The notes: generated by a model from the sequence alone, not told the origin. A stretch of 64,000 bases of DNA from JAGPUQ01 sp050179115 (GCA_050179115.1 JBFXFL010000007.1:1-64000), one strand, 5' to 3'; shown: positions 9,045 through 19,079, numbered from the stretch's first letter. A program made the numbers and translations.

Positions 9045-9763
9045 CCCGAGACATCACTCCGGATCTGGAAAAAATCCGGCTTTATCTTACCGAGCCGCAT
9101 CCCTGTAGCTACCTGCCGGATCGCCAGGCCACCACGGCCTTCGTCGACCCCAAGGTCGTGATCGATGTCGAGCTGTACAACCGCCTGTCCGATCTGGGGT
9201 TTCGCCGCAGCGGGCGCTACGTCTACACACCCCGCTGCGCCAACTGCAAGGCCTGTATCCCGATCCGCATCGACGCCGCGGGCTTTTCACCCTCACGCCC
9301 TCAGCGCAAGTGCCTCAATCGCAACCAGGACGTAGCGGTCACCCTCGCGAATGAAGTCAATGTCGAAGAGCACTATCCGCTCTATGAAGCCTACATCGGC
9401 GCCCGTCACAAGGACGGCGACATGTACCCGCCGTCCCGCGCCCAATACCAGGATTTCATCGGACGCGCCTGGCACTCCACCAGCTTCCTCGAGTTTCGCA
9501 TCCGGGGAAAACTCGTCGGTTGTGCCGTCACGGACTGGCTGCGCAACGGACTCTCGGCGATCTACACCTATTTCGATCCCGCGGAAGAACGCCGCAGTCT
9601 CGGCACCTTCGCCATACTCAAACAGCTGGAAACCGTGATCGAGCACGGTCGTCGCTATGTGTATCTGGGCTTCTGGATTCGCGACTCGGCCAAAATGAAT
9701 TACAAGATCCGCTACCGTCCCGCGGAGCTTTTCATCAACGATCACTGGCTGCGGGTGAGCTGA
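9041..9763 (+). CDS. bpt: Aspartate/glutamate leucyltransferase (Bpt)
   Basis: Transfers Leu from Leu-tRNA to proteins with N-terminal Asp or Glu, the bacterial counterpart of ATE1. 240 residues. The N-terminal ATE domain has the conserved cysteine set HPCSYL and CANCKACIPIR; the C-terminal GNAT-like half includes YTYFDP, SLGTFAILKQ and YLGFWIRDSAKMNYK. The ATG overlaps the aat stop by four bases. Partners with ClpS/ClpA encoded 2.7 kb away. Confidence 0.93.
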   Translation: MTRDITPDLEKIRLYLTEPHPCSYLPDRQATTAFVDPKVVIDVELYNRLSDLGFRRSGRYVYTPRCANCKACIPIRIDAAGFSPSRPQRKCLNRNQDVAVTLANEVNVEEHYPLYEAYIGARHKDGDMYPPSRAQYQDFIGRAWHSTSFLEFRIRGKLVGCAVTDWLRNGLSAIYTYFDPAEERRSLGTFAILKQLETVIEHGRRYVYLGFWIRDSAKMNYKIRYRPAELFINDHWLRVS

Positions 9764-9776
9764 GGCGCCGGCCGTT

Positions 9777-9805
9777 TTGCCAAGTGCGGGGCTTTGGGGC
9801 ACAAT
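9777..9805 (+). promoter_or_regulatory. Candidate sigma-70 promoter for infA
   Basis: TTGCCA (9777-9782; 5/6 match to TTGACA) and CACAAT (9800-9805; 4/6 match to TATAAT), separated by exactly 17 bases. The predicted start lies near 9812, giving infA a leader of about 48 bases. The position just after bpt suggests infA is transcribed on its own as well as by read-through. Confidence 0.5.
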
Positions 9806-9859
9806 GCGCGCGCATTCACTCCAGCCCAGCCCGCTTCCGCGGTACAAGACATCGGTCAT

Positions 9860-10078
9860 ATGGCGAAAGAAGAATCGATTGAAATGGAAGGCGAGGTCGT
9901 AGATACCCTTCCCAACACCACTTTCCGCGTGAAGCTCGACAATGGACACATTGTCACGGCCCACATCTCGGGCAAGATGCGCAAGAACTACATTCGCATC
10001 CTCACGGGCGACAAGGTGAAGGTGGAATTGACTCCGTACGACCTGAGCAAGGCCCGCATCACCTACCGCGCGCGCTAG
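9860..10078 (+). CDS. infA: Translation initiation factor IF-1
   Basis: 72-residue S1/OB-fold factor that binds the ribosomal A site and helps IF-2/IF-3. The whole family sequence is recognisable: MAKEESIEMEGEVVDTLPN, then FRVKLDNGH, SGKMRKNYIRILTGDKV and C-terminal YDLSKARITYRAR. The start is the ATG at 9860; the longer open frame upstream is not conserved. Convergent with clpA, as in Pseudomonas and Enterobacteria. Confidence 0.97.
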   Translation: MAKEESIEMEGEVVDTLPNTTFRVKLDNGHIVTAHISGKMRKNYIRILTGDKVKVELTPYDLSKARITYRAR

Positions 10079-10225
10079 CCCCGGCTCGGGATCCGCCCCA
10101 CCCGCGACGCTGTCTGAAAAATCACGCGCCGCACCGATAGGCCCGCGCTCCTTCCCCCACGTTCCTTCCAAAGCCACTGCCGCCCGGAGATCACAAGCGC
10201 CCGGTGTCAGACGGCAGCGCTTGAG

Positions 10226-12490
10226 TCAGTCGGCGGCAACAATCTCCAGCGCCAGATCGTCGTCCGCCATGGAGACGACAACCTTGCCGCCGGCTTTCGC
10301 CAGCGCGCCGAACAGCACAGCTTCGGCGAGGGGCTTTTTCAGTTTTTCCTGAATCAGGCGCGCCATGGGTCGGGCACCCATTTTCTCGTCGTAGCCATGC
10401 TCCGCCAGCCACTCGCGCGCGGCATCATCGACTTCGATATGAACCTTCTTGTCATCCAGCTGGGCCTGCAACTGCACGAGGAACTTGTCGACCACGGTCT
10501 TGATGACTTCGCGACTCAGAGCGCCGAACTGCACCACGGCATCGAGGCGGTTGCGAAACTCCGGACTGAACATTTTCTTGATGCTTTCCATGCCGTCACT
10601 GGCGTGGTCCTGATGCGTGAAGCCGATGGACGCCCGGCTCATGAGTTCGGCGCCGGCATTGGTGGTCATGATCAGGATGACATTGCGGAAATCCGCCTTG
10701 CGACCGTTGTTGTCGGTGAGGGAACCGTGGTCCATCACCTGCAGCAGGAGATTGAATACGTCCGGGTGCGCCTTCTCGATTTCGTCCAGCAGCAGCACGC
10801 AGTGCGGGTGCTTGGTGACGGCGTCGGTGAGCAGACCACCCTGGTCGAAGCCCACATAACCGGGCGGCGCGCCGATCAGCCGTGATACCGTGTGGCGCTC
10901 CATGTACTCGGACATGTCGAAGCGGAGCAACTCGACACCCAGCACCTGGGCCAGTTGCCGCGACACCTCGGTCTTGCCGACCCCGGTAGGACCGGCGAAC
11001 AGGAAACTGCCGATGGGCTTTTCCCCCTCGCGCAAACCGGCGCGGGCGAGCTTGATGGCGGCATCCAGGGTATCGATCGCCGCTTCCTGACCAAACACCA
11101 CCATCTTCAGCTGGGAGCCGAGATTGCGCAGCTGCTCGCGGTCCGAACTGGACACGCTCTTGGGGGGAATGCGGGCGATCTTGGCCACTACCGCCTCGAT
11201 ATCGCCAACGCCCACCGTCTTCTTGCGTTTCGATACCGGGTGCAATTGCTGATAGGCACCGGCCTCGTCGATCACGTCGATGGCCTTGTCGGGCAGGAAG
11301 CGGTCATTGATGTACTTTGCCGACAGCTCCGCCGCGGACTGGAGCGCGCCCTGCGTGTAGCGCAGGCCGTGGTGTTCCTCGAAGCGGGACTTCAAGCCCT
11401 GGAGTATCTCGACGGTTTCGGCCACTGACGGCTCGGGCACGTCGATCTTCTGAAACCGGCGCGACAGCGCCCGGTCTTTCTCGAAAATTCCCCGGTATTC
11501 CTGGTAAGTCGTGGAGCCGATGCAGCGAAAACGACCCGAGGTGAGCAGCGGCTTCAGCAGGTTGGACGCATCCATCACCCCGCCCGACGCCGCGCCGGCG
11601 CCGATGATGGTGTGGATTTCATCGATGAACAGGATCGCGTTTTCCTTTTCGCCCAGTTCCGCGAGCAGATTCTTGAAGCGCTTTTCAAAATCGCCGCGAT
11701 ATTTGGTGCCCGCCAGCAGCGCACCCATGTCCAGCGAATACACCACGCTGCCCTTGATCGCGTCCGGCACCTCGTCCTCGACGATTCGTTTCGCCAACCC
11801 TTCGGCAATCGCCGTCTTGCCGACTCCGGACTCACCTACCAGCAGCGGGTTGTTCTTGCGCCGGCGTACCAGGGTCTGACAGACCCGTTCCAGCTCCTGG
11901 GCGCGACCCACCAGCGGATCGATGAAACCTTTTCTGGCCTGGGCATTGAGATCGGTCGCAAATTGTTCCAGCGCACTGCCCTCGCCGCCGGCCGGAGCCC
12001 CCGGCTCCCCGCCCTGGGTGCCCGGAGCGTTACCGGTATTCTCGGACTGGTCGGCAAAGCGGGTCACCCCATGGGCGATGAAATTCACCACATCGATGCG
12101 GGAGACGTTCAGCATCCGCAACATGTAGACGGCCTGGCTTTCCTGCTCGCTGAAGATGGCGACCAGCACGTTTTCGCCCTGGACTTCGTTGCGTCCCGAT
12201 GACTGCACATGAAAGATCGCGCGCTGCAAAACCCGCTGAAATGCCAGCGTCGGTTGCGCTTCGCGGCGCGGCGCGTCGGTCGCCACCACGGGAGTGGTGG
12301 ATTCGATGAACTCATTGAGGTCGTTACGCAACGTCTGCAAATCGACCCCACAAGCCTTCAATACCCGCAGCGCGGAGCTGTTGTCCAGCAGCGCCAGCAG
12401 CAGGTGTTCCACGGTCATGAACTCGTGCCGCCGGGCCGTCGCCTCCTGAAAAGCGGCATTGAGCGTGGCTTCAAGTTCTCTGCTGAGCAT
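10226..12490 (-). CDS. clpA: ATP-dependent Clp protease ATP-binding subunit ClpA
   Basis: AAA+ unfoldase of ClpAP; with ClpS it degrades N-degron substrates. 754 residues. N-terminal double Clp-N repeat (MLSRELEATLNAAFQEA, EFMTVEHLLLALL) binds ClpS. First AAA module: Walker A GESGVGKTAIAEGLA near residue 220 and FIDEIHTIIGAG. Second: Walker A GPTGVGKTEVSRQLA near 502 and LLLDEIEKAHPDVFN. Start ATG at 12490; the frame runs 45 codons further upstream into clpS without homology. Lies 17 bases after clpS, forming a clpS-clpA operon. The 147 bp to infA (convergent) holds only a weak hairpin near 10195-10225. Confidence 0.97.
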   Translation of the reverse strand: MLSRELEATLNAAFQEATARRHEFMTVEHLLLALLDNSSALRVLKACGVDLQTLRNDLNEFIESTTPVVATDAPRREAQPTLAFQRVLQRAIFHVQSSGRNEVQGENVLVAIFSEQESQAVYMLRMLNVSRIDVVNFIAHGVTRFADQSENTGNAPGTQGGEPGAPAGGEGSALEQFATDLNAQARKGFIDPLVGRAQELERVCQTLVRRRKNNPLLVGESGVGKTAIAEGLAKRIVEDEVPDAIKGSVVYSLDMGALLAGTKYRGDFEKRFKNLLAELGEKENAILFIDEIHTIIGAGAASGGVMDASNLLKPLLTSGRFRCIGSTTYQEYRGIFEKDRALSRRFQKIDVPEPSVAETVEILQGLKSRFEEHHGLRYTQGALQSAAELSAKYINDRFLPDKAIDVIDEAGAYQQLHPVSKRKKTVGVGDIEAVVAKIARIPPKSVSSSDREQLRNLGSQLKMVVFGQEAAIDTLDAAIKLARAGLREGEKPIGSFLFAGPTGVGKTEVSRQLAQVLGVELLRFDMSEYMERHTVSRLIGAPPGYVGFDQGGLLTDAVTKHPHCVLLLDEIEKAHPDVFNLLLQVMDHGSLTDNNGRKADFRNVILIMTTNAGAELMSRASIGFTHQDHASDGMESIKKMFSPEFRNRLDAVVQFGALSREVIKTVVDKFLVQLQAQLDDKKVHIEVDDAAREWLAEHGYDEKMGARPMARLIQEKLKKPLAEAVLFGALAKAGGKVVVSMADDDLALEIVAAD

Positions 12491-12507
12491 GATGGTCGGT
12501 CCTCGTA

Positions 12508-12837
12508 CTAATTCGGATCGTCTGCCGGTTCGATCTGGCAGAGCAAGGGATGTTCGTGCTCGCGGGCGGCCTGATTGACCTGCTCGGCTTTGGTCTCGGC
12601 TACTTCCCTGGTGAACACACCGCACACGCCCTTGCCTTCCGTGTGCACCTTGAGCATGACGCGGACCGCCAGTTCACGGTCCATGCCAAAGATCTGTTCG
12701 AGGATCTCCACCACGAATTCCATGGGCGTGTAGTCGTCGTTGAGGAGAACCACCTGGAACCGCGCCGGGCGTTTGAGCTGGGGTTTGGTTTCCTCGACGA
12801 CCAGACCGTCATCCGGATCTTGGTGTTGCTTGGTCAT
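12508..12837 (-). CDS. clpS: ClpS adaptor (N-recognin)
   Basis: Adaptor that binds N-terminal Leu/Phe/Tyr/Trp degrons and hands them to ClpA. 109 residues; flexible acidic N-terminus (MTKQHQDPDDGLVVEE) then the folded core. Conserved features: FQVVLLNDDYTPMEFVVEIL (substrate pocket region), VMLKVHTEGKGVCGVFTREVAETKAEQV and the C-terminal HPLLCQIEP. ATG 12837 chosen because the longer frame upstream is not family sequence. Divergent from mfd across about 178 bp. Confidence 0.96.
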   Translation of the reverse strand: MTKQHQDPDDGLVVEETKPQLKRPARFQVVLLNDDYTPMEFVVEILEQIFGMDRELAVRVMLKVHTEGKGVCGVFTREVAETKAEQVNQAAREHEHPLLCQIEPADDPN

Positions 12838-13015
12838 AAGCCTTGCGTACAGTATTGGCGGCGAGCAGCCTGAATGAGCCAAGGATAACCCCCTTTCCCG
12901 GCGTCTGCACTAGTGCAGAAAACGGCTGTGCGTGTTACGCCGAGGATCACCACCAGCTTATGCCTCGGCAACCGGGCAAGTACAATCCCCTCCCCGTCGC
13001 ACCTCCGCCTTGCCG

Positions 13016-16000
13016 ATGCCTGTCAACCTGCTGAGCACTCCTCCCGCCAATCCATCCGGCGACCGGCGCCGCTGGGGTGGCCTCGTCGGGGGGACCGCCG
13101 CCCTCGCCATCGCCAATGCCGCCCGGGAGTTCGACGGCCTGCTGCTCGCCGTGGCTGCGACCACCAGCGCGGCAACGCTGCTTGAAACCGAGCTGCAATT
13201 TTTCCTTGGCAGCGGGGACGAAGACGCCATCCCCATTTTGCATCTGCCGGACTGGGAAACCCTGCCCTACGATCTATTCTCGCCGCACCAGGACATCGTC
13301 TCCGAACGGCTGCGGACCCTCTGTCGGCTGCCGTCCACCCGGCGCGGCATTCTGGTCGCGCCGGCAACCACCCTGATGAAACGTCTGCCGCCGCCCAGTT
13401 ACGTCACGGGCAACACCTTCGTGTTCCGCACAGGCGACCGCGTCAACCTGGATGAGCTGCGCCGTACCCTGGAACAGGCCGGCTACCGTGCCGCCGACAC
13501 GGTCTACGAACACGGGGAATTCGCCGTGCGCGGCGCCCTGATCGACGTCTTTCCCATGGGCGCACAGCAGCCGATCCGGCTCGACCTGTTCGACGATGAG
13601 ATCGAGTCCCTGCGCACCTTCGATCCGGACACCCAGCGGACCATCGAGAAAATGGCCGCCATCGAGCTGCTGCCGGCGCGTGAATTTCCCCTCGACAAGA
13701 CTGCCATCCGGCGCTTCCAGGACGCCTGGCATCTCAGTTTCGACAGCGATCCCCGGCGCTGTACCCTGTACCAGGATGTCAGTCAGGGTTCGGCGCCGGG
13801 CGGCATCGAGTATTACCTGCCGTTGTTTTTCGAGCACACCGCGACCCTGTTCGATTATCTGCCATCGGCGGCACTGGTCTTTGCCGACGGCGATATTCAT
13901 CAGGCGGCCGAGGAATTCTGGCGCGAGGCGACGGACCGCTACCGGGAATACGGCGTTGACTCAAACCGGCCATTGCTGCCGCCGCCGGCGCTGTTTCTGA
14001 CTGCCGGCGAGCTGTTCGAAGCCATCAATGCGCTGCCGCGCACCGACCTGCAGACCGCAGTCCTGCCGGAAAAACCCGGCCATCACAACTTCGTTACCGC
14101 CGCACTGCCCGATATCGCTGCCGACGCCAAATCCCGTACGCCGCTCGCTGCGCTGGAAAACCTGCTGGCGCAAGCCCAGGGGCCAGTGCTGTTTTGTGCC
14201 GAATCCGCCGGCCGGCGCGAAGCCATGCTGGATGTCCTGCGCCCCCTGGGGATAACCCCGGCGCCCGTCAGTGGCTGGGAAGAGTTTGCCGCCTCGGACG
14301 CGCCCTGGCTCATCGCCGTCCACCCGCTGGAACGCGGCTTCGTGCTGCCCGACAGCCAGCGCATCCTGATTACGGAAACCGAACTGTTCGGCCAGCGCGT
14401 ATTCCAGCGCCGGCGCCGCTCCCGCGAACGCGAGGCCGCCGACCAGGCCGTCAAGAACCTCACCGAACTGCGGCCGGGCGCGCCCGTGGTGCACATAGAT
14501 CACGGTGTCGGCCGCTACCTGGGCCTGCAATCCCTCGCGGTGGACGGCGCACCCCAGGAGTTTCTGGCGCTGGAATATGCCGAAGGCGCGAAGCTCTATG
14601 TACCGGTCGCCAATCTGTTCCTGATCAGCCGCTACAGCGGCGGCGACCCGGACGCGGCACCACTGCACCGCCTCGGCGCCGAAACCTGGCAAAAAGCCAA
14701 GGAGAAGGCGGCGCGGGAGATCCGCGACACCGCGGCGGAACTGCTCGACATCCACGCCCGACGCGCCGCGCGCGCGGGCTTCGCCTACCCGGACCCCGGC
14801 GCGGACTACGCCGCGTTCAGCGCCGACTTTCCGTTCGAGGAAACGCCCGACCAGGAAGACGCCATCGCCGCCGTGCGCAAGGATCTGCTGAGCTCGGGTC
14901 CGATGGATCGCCTGGTGTGCGGCGACGTGGGCTTCGGCAAAACCGAAGTGGCCATGCGCGCCGCTTTCGTGGCGGTCTCCGCCGGTCGCCAGGTCGCGGT
15001 GCTGGTACCCACCACCCTGCTGGCCCAGCAACACACGCAGAATTTTCGCGACCGCTTCGCCAACTGGCCGGTGGTGATCGAAATGATTTCGCGCTTTCGC
15101 AGCGCGCGCGAGCAGGAAGCGGTACTGAAACGGGTGGAGGCCGGCGAAGTCGATATCCTCATCGGCACGCACCGGCTGCTGGCTGGCGATATCAAGTACC
15201 GCGACCTGGGCCTCGTCATCGTCGATGAAGAACATAGGTTCGGCGTGCGGCAGAAGGAAAAGCTCAAGGCCCTGCGCGCGGAAGTGGATATCCTCACCCT
15301 TACCGCAACCCCCATTCCGCGCACCTTGAACATGGCACTGGGCGGGCTGCGCGATCTCTCGATCATTGCGACGCCACCCGCGCGGCGGCTGTCCGTAAAA
15401 ACCTTTGTCCATCAAAGCGACCCGCGCCTGATCCGCGAGGCGGTGCTGCGGGAAATCCTGCGCGGCGGACAGGTGTATTTTCTCCACAACGAAGTGAAAA
15501 CCATCACCAGGATCGCCCGCGAGCTGGCCGAACTGGTGCCCGAGGCGCGTGTCGATATCGCCCACGGCCAGATGCCGGAAAAGGATCTGGAACGGGTGAT
15601 GTCGGAGTTCTACCACCGACGCTTCAACCTGCTGGTGTGCTCGACCATCATCGAGACCGGGATCGACGTGCCCAGCGCCAACACCATCATCATCGAGCGC
15701 GCCGACAAGCTTGGCCTGGCGCAGTTGCACCAGTTGCGCGGTCGCGTCGGCCGCTCGCACCACCAGGCCTATGCCTATCTGCTGACGCCGCACCCCAACC
15801 AGATGACGGACGATGCCCACAAGCGCCTGGAAGCCATTCAGGCCGCCGATCACTTGGGCTCGGGCTTCACATTGGCCACCCAGGATCTCGAAATCCGCGG
15901 CGCCGGTGAACTGCTCGGCGACGATCAGAGCGGCCACATCGCCGCCATCGGCTTTTCACTCTACATGGAACTGCTGGAGCGCGCGGTTGACAGCCTGCGG

Positions 16001-16492
16001 CGCGGCGGTACGGCGGAGATTGATCCCAGCGCGCGTCCGGGCGCCGAGGTCAATCTGCATATTCCGGCGCTGATTCCCGAACCCTATGTACCGGACGTTC
16101 ATACCCGGCTGATGCTGTACAAGCGCCTGGCGGGCGCCGCCGACGAGGCCGCGCTGCGCGAGTTGCAGGTCGAAATGATCGATCGCTTCGGGTTGCTGCC
16201 GGACGAGGTGCGCAATCTGTGCCGGGTCACCGCACTGCGTCAGCGCGCCACCGGCCTCGGCATCGTCAAGATCGAAGCTGGCGTCGAGGGTGGACTGTTC
16301 GAGTTCTCCCCCTCCACCACCGTGGACCCGCTGGCGCTCGTGCATCTGGTGCAACGCCAGCCGGATCGCTATCGTCTGCGCGGCGCCACCACCCTGAGAT
16401 TTACCGTGCGGGCGCCGGCTGCGGAAGAACGTGTGCAGGCGGTCGAGGATCTGCTGGAACGGCTGACGCCGGCACGGGAACAGGTCGCCTGA
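13016..16492 (+). CDS. mfd: Transcription-repair coupling factor Mfd
   Basis: ATP-dependent translocase that removes RNA polymerase stalled at lesions and recruits UvrA. 1158 residues, full length. N-terminal UvrB-like region (LPDWETLPYDLFSPHQDIVSERL), RNAP-interacting domain around VVHIDHGVGRYLGLQ, then the RecG-like motor: Walker A GDVGFGKTE near residue 637, DEEH box in VIVDEEHRFGVRQKEKLK near 736, TATPIPRTLNMAL, and TIIETGIDVPSANT. C-terminal TRCF domain. Start ATG at 13016 gives the normal N-terminus; an ATG-like frame opens 84 bases earlier without homology. A TACAAT -10-like hexamer lies at 12981, without a good -35. Confidence 0.96.
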   Translation: MPVNLLSTPPANPSGDRRRWGGLVGGTAALAIANAAREFDGLLLAVAATTSAATLLETELQFFLGSGDEDAIPILHLPDWETLPYDLFSPHQDIVSERLRTLCRLPSTRRGILVAPATTLMKRLPPPSYVTGNTFVFRTGDRVNLDELRRTLEQAGYRAADTVYEHGEFAVRGALIDVFPMGAQQPIRLDLFDDEIESLRTFDPDTQRTIEKMAAIELLPAREFPLDKTAIRRFQDAWHLSFDSDPRRCTLYQDVSQGSAPGGIEYYLPLFFEHTATLFDYLPSAALVFADGDIHQAAEEFWREATDRYREYGVDSNRPLLPPPALFLTAGELFEAINALPRTDLQTAVLPEKPGHHNFVTAALPDIAADAKSRTPLAALENLLAQAQGPVLFCAESAGRREAMLDVLRPLGITPAPVSGWEEFAASDAPWLIAVHPLERGFVLPDSQRILITETELFGQRVFQRRRRSREREAADQAVKNLTELRPGAPVVHIDHGVGRYLGLQSLAVDGAPQEFLALEYAEGAKLYVPVANLFLISRYSGGDPDAAPLHRLGAETWQKAKEKAAREIRDTAAELLDIHARRAARAGFAYPDPGADYAAFSADFPFEETPDQEDAIAAVRKDLLSSGPMDRLVCGDVGFGKTEVAMRAAFVAVSAGRQVAVLVPTTLLAQQHTQNFRDRFANWPVVIEMISRFRSAREQEAVLKRVEAGEVDILIGTHRLLAGDIKYRDLGLVIVDEEHRFGVRQKEKLKALRAEVDILTLTATPIPRTLNMALGGLRDLSIIATPPARRLSVKTFVHQSDPRLIREAVLREILRGGQVYFLHNEVKTITRIARELAELVPEARVDIAHGQMPEKDLERVMSEFYHRRFNLLVCSTIIETGIDVPSANTIIIERADKLGLAQLHQLRGRVGRSHHQAYAYLLTPHPNQMTDDAHKRLEAIQAADHLGSGFTLATQDLEIRGAGELLGDDQSGHIAAIGFSLYMELLERAVDSLRRGGTAEIDPSARPGAEVNLHIPALIPEPYVPDVHTRLMLYKRLAGAADEAALRELQVEMIDRFGLLPDEVRNLCRVTALRQRATGLGIVKIEAGVEGGLFEFSPSTTVDPLALVHLVQRQPDRYRLRGATTLRFTVRAPAAEERVQAVEDLLERLTPAREQVA

Positions 16493-16522
16493 CCGAGCCA
16501 CGCGGAGCGCGAGTCTGTGCCA

Positions 16523-16996
16523 TCAGGCGCGCACCCCGAGCACACGCCCCGCGCGTTCCGGTACCGGCAACTGCCGATGCGCCGCCAGCAAGGCGTCGAT
16601 GCGCGCGCGAGTCGCGTCCGGAAAGGGTGCGCTGCGGCGGCTACCCATATCGACATGCACCGCCAGACATTCGTTGGTCGCAACGAGTTGCTCGGGGTCG
16701 CCCTGATACATCTGATGGAAGTAGCGTATCCGCTTGGCGTCGCACTCCAGCAGCTGAGTAGTGATGCGCAGTTGGTCGTGGGCGAACACTTCGCGGATGT
16801 AATCGACATTGATCGCCAACGTGAACATCGAGCTGTTCATGCGCTCGCGGTAATCGAGCCCGATGCCGAGCACGTCGTGGAAGGTATCGGTCGCCTGATC
16901 GAAGGCGAGCACATAGTAGGCGAGGTTCATGTGCCCGTTGTAGTCGATCCAGGCGGGATCGACCGACTGAATAGTTTGGGGAAGAACGACGCTCAC
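16523..16996 (-). CDS. Hotdog-fold thioesterase family protein
   Basis: 157 residues of the 4HBT/YbgC-like type. The catalytic/CoA-binding signature IDYNGHMNLAYYVLAFDQA is near residues 17-35, followed by the hotdog strands SSMFTLAINVDYIREVF and QLLECDAKRIRYFHQMYQG. Related proteins hydrolyse small acyl-CoA thioesters (for example betainyl- or hydroxybenzoyl-CoA); the substrate here cannot be told. GTG start overlaps the stop of the upstream DCC gene (GTGA), so msrA-DCC-thioesterase form one minus-strand operon. Convergent with mfd. Confidence 0.8.
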   Translation of the reverse strand: MSVVLPQTIQSVDPAWIDYNGHMNLAYYVLAFDQATDTFHDVLGIGLDYRERMNSSMFTLAINVDYIREVFAHDQLRITTQLLECDAKRIRYFHQMYQGDPEQLVATNECLAVHVDMGSRRSAPFPDATRARIDALLAAHRQLPVPERAGRVLGVRA

Positions 16997-17346
16997 TTCC
17001 GGTCTCCAGTGGTTCCGCGCATGCCCGCAAGGCGCCGATGGCCGTTGCGCAGCGCCCGCAGCAGCGGGTACATCAAGGTACCCAGGCGGCGACTGCCGAA
17101 CAGCCAGAAATTCAGGTTGCCGCCGGGACGCCCGGGAGCGTGGGCAAGGCGCCAGAGTGCCTCGGCGCCGGTATGGTGTTCTCCGCCCATCTCCAGCACC
17201 AGCGCGCGGTCGGGATCACAGCCGCCGGGCAGATTCAATGCATCCCCGGCACGACGGAAATCCACCAGGGTCACGGCGGGCTCGAAGCGGCGGCAGTACC
17301 AGCGGCAAAACGGACAGTCGCCATCGTAGATCAGGCGCCGGTCCAC
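16993..17346 (-). CDS. DCC family thiol-disulfide oxidoreductase (DUF393)
   Basis: Short protein with the family-defining start RLIYDGDCPFCRWYCRRF, i.e. the DxxCPxC motif (CPFC, residues about 10-13) thought to be a thioredoxin-like redox centre. Also conserved is the C-terminal region with ALWRLAHAPG and MYPLLRALRNGHRRLAG. GTG at 17346 is my start choice (117 residues, 5 bases after msrA stops); a TTG at 17361 is an alternative. No experimentally fixed role for the family is known to me. Placement between msrA and a thioesterase suggests a thiol-related job, which is inference. Confidence 0.75.
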   Translation of the reverse strand: MDRRLIYDGDCPFCRWYCRRFEPAVTLVDFRRAGDALNLPGGCDPDRALVLEMGGEHHTGAEALWRLAHAPGRPGGNLNFWLFGSRRLGTLMYPLLRALRNGHRRLAGMRGTTGDRK

Positions 17347-17351
17347 CGGGG

Positions 17352-17978
<627 letters not shown>

Positions 17979-18148
17979 GGCTGTATCCAGGATCAGTTAC
18001 TGCGAAAGGGGAATATACCACCACTCGCGGTCCCTCCCGACTGCGGGCCGCTGCCGGGGCCGCAATTGCAATGCCATGCCGTGGTTCCTATGATCCGCCC
18101 TCCCCGCTGCGGCCTCGCCCTCGATGCGGCCACCACCCAGGTTCCGGC

Positions 18149-18622
18149 ATGACCGATCACGCACTGATGCAGCAGATTCTGGCGTTTCGCAGCAAGCCGG
18201 AAAACCAGTCGCCCCACGGCAATTTTCTCGGGCTGGAAATCATTGATATCGACCGCGGCAAGGGCGTGGTGCGAATCCCCTACCGCGCCGAGCTCGCCGG
18301 CAATGCCACCACCGGCGTATTGCACGGCGGCGTCATCACCACGGTGCTGGATGCGGCCTGCGGCATTTCGGTGATCTGCGCCCTGGAACAACGCGCACCG
18401 ATCGCGACCCTTGATCTGCGCATCGACTACCTGAAGCCCGCCACCCCGGGGCAGCCGGTCACCGCCGCCGGCCACTGCTACAAGGTGACGCGCAACATCT
18501 GCTTTGTGCGCGCCCTGGCCTACCATCTGGACCCGGAAGATCCCATTGCCAACTGCACGGCGACCTTCATGATCACCTCCGCCCAGACCGGCGAAGCGCG
18601 CGCGGAGCGGGTTTCATCATGA
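18149..18622 (+). CDS. PaaI-like hotdog thioesterase 1
   Basis: 157 residues of the PaaI/YigI-type acyl-CoA thioesterase family. The active-site strand/helix signature GVLHGGVITTVLDAACGIS is at about residues 51-69, with PYRAELAGN before it and TLDLRIDYLKPA after it. The N-terminal open frame is longer (from 17948) but only the part from ATG 18149 resembles the family. Its end overlaps the next thioesterase gene by four bases (ATGA). Two hotdog genes in tandem may form a heteromeric enzyme or have different chain-length preference; this is inference. Confidence 0.85.
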   Translation: MTDHALMQQILAFRSKPENQSPHGNFLGLEIIDIDRGKGVVRIPYRAELAGNATTGVLHGGVITTVLDAACGISVICALEQRAPIATLDLRIDYLKPATPGQPVTAAGHCYKVTRNICFVRALAYHLDPEDPIANCTATFMITSAQTGEARAERVSS

Positions 18623-19050
18623 GCATCGTGGAACTGATCCGCCTGGCGAAGGCGAACAACGACTTCGGGGTGCTCTCCGCGGGTATTCCCTACATGAAAA
18701 CCCTGAACATCGAGGTCCAGGAAGCGGACGGCATCCTTACCGTGGAACTCCACGCGGACCGAATCCACATCGGCAACCCCTGGCTGCCGGCCCTTCATGG
18801 CGGTGTCATCGGCGGCCTGCTGGAAACCGCCGCCATCGTGCAACTCGCCCACGACCAGGACACCGACAACCTGCCCAAGCCCATCAATGTCACGGTGGAC
18901 TATCTGCGCTCGGGTCGCATCACGACCACCTGGGCACGCGCCCAGGTCACCCGGCAGGGACGCCGGGTCGCCAATGTGCAGGCCAGTTGCTGGCAGGAAG
19001 ATCCCGACAAACCGATCGCCAGCCTGTTCGGTCACTTTCTTTTGGGTTGA
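18619..19050 (+). CDS. PaaI-like hotdog thioesterase 2
   Basis: 143 residues. Shares the hotdog pattern with its upstream neighbour: IPYMKTLNIEVQEADG, then PALHGGVIGGLLETAAIVQLA (active-site HGG helix with a glutamate replacing the aspartate of the neighbour's LDAAC) and KPINVTVDYLRSG. Translationally coupled to thioesterase 1. Followed by a perfect 8-bp stem-loop and a probable promoter for the esterase genes. Confidence 0.85.
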   Translation: MSIVELIRLAKANNDFGVLSAGIPYMKTLNIEVQEADGILTVELHADRIHIGNPWLPALHGGVIGGLLETAAIVQLAHDQDTDNLPKPINVTVDYLRSGRITTTWARAQVTRQGRRVANVQASCWQEDPDKPIASLFGHFLLG

Positions 19051-19055
19051 CCGGC

Positions 19056-19079
19056 ACCGCGCCCAAAATCCGGCGCGGT
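19056..19079 (+). terminator. Stem-loop after thioesterase pair
   Basis: ACCGCGCC (19056-19063) and GGCGCGGT (19072-19079) form a perfect 8-bp GC-rich stem with an 8-base A-rich loop, five bases after the thioesterase stop. There is no T-run after it, so it is a weak intrinsic terminator at best or an mRNA 3'-end stabiliser. Confidence 0.4.

Noticed and set aside
10195..10225. Possible terminator between infA and clpA
   Set aside because: AAGCGC/GCGCTT can pair, but the loop is about 16 bases and there is no T-run on either strand.
12838..13015. Promoter for mfd
   Set aside because: TACAAT at 12981 is a good -10, but no -35 lies 16-18 bases upstream and no TG extension is present.
13961..15937. 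658-codon minus-strand open frame opposite mfd
   Set aside because: Shadow of the Mfd helicase domains; no motifs, no ribosome-binding site, and no conserved neighbours.
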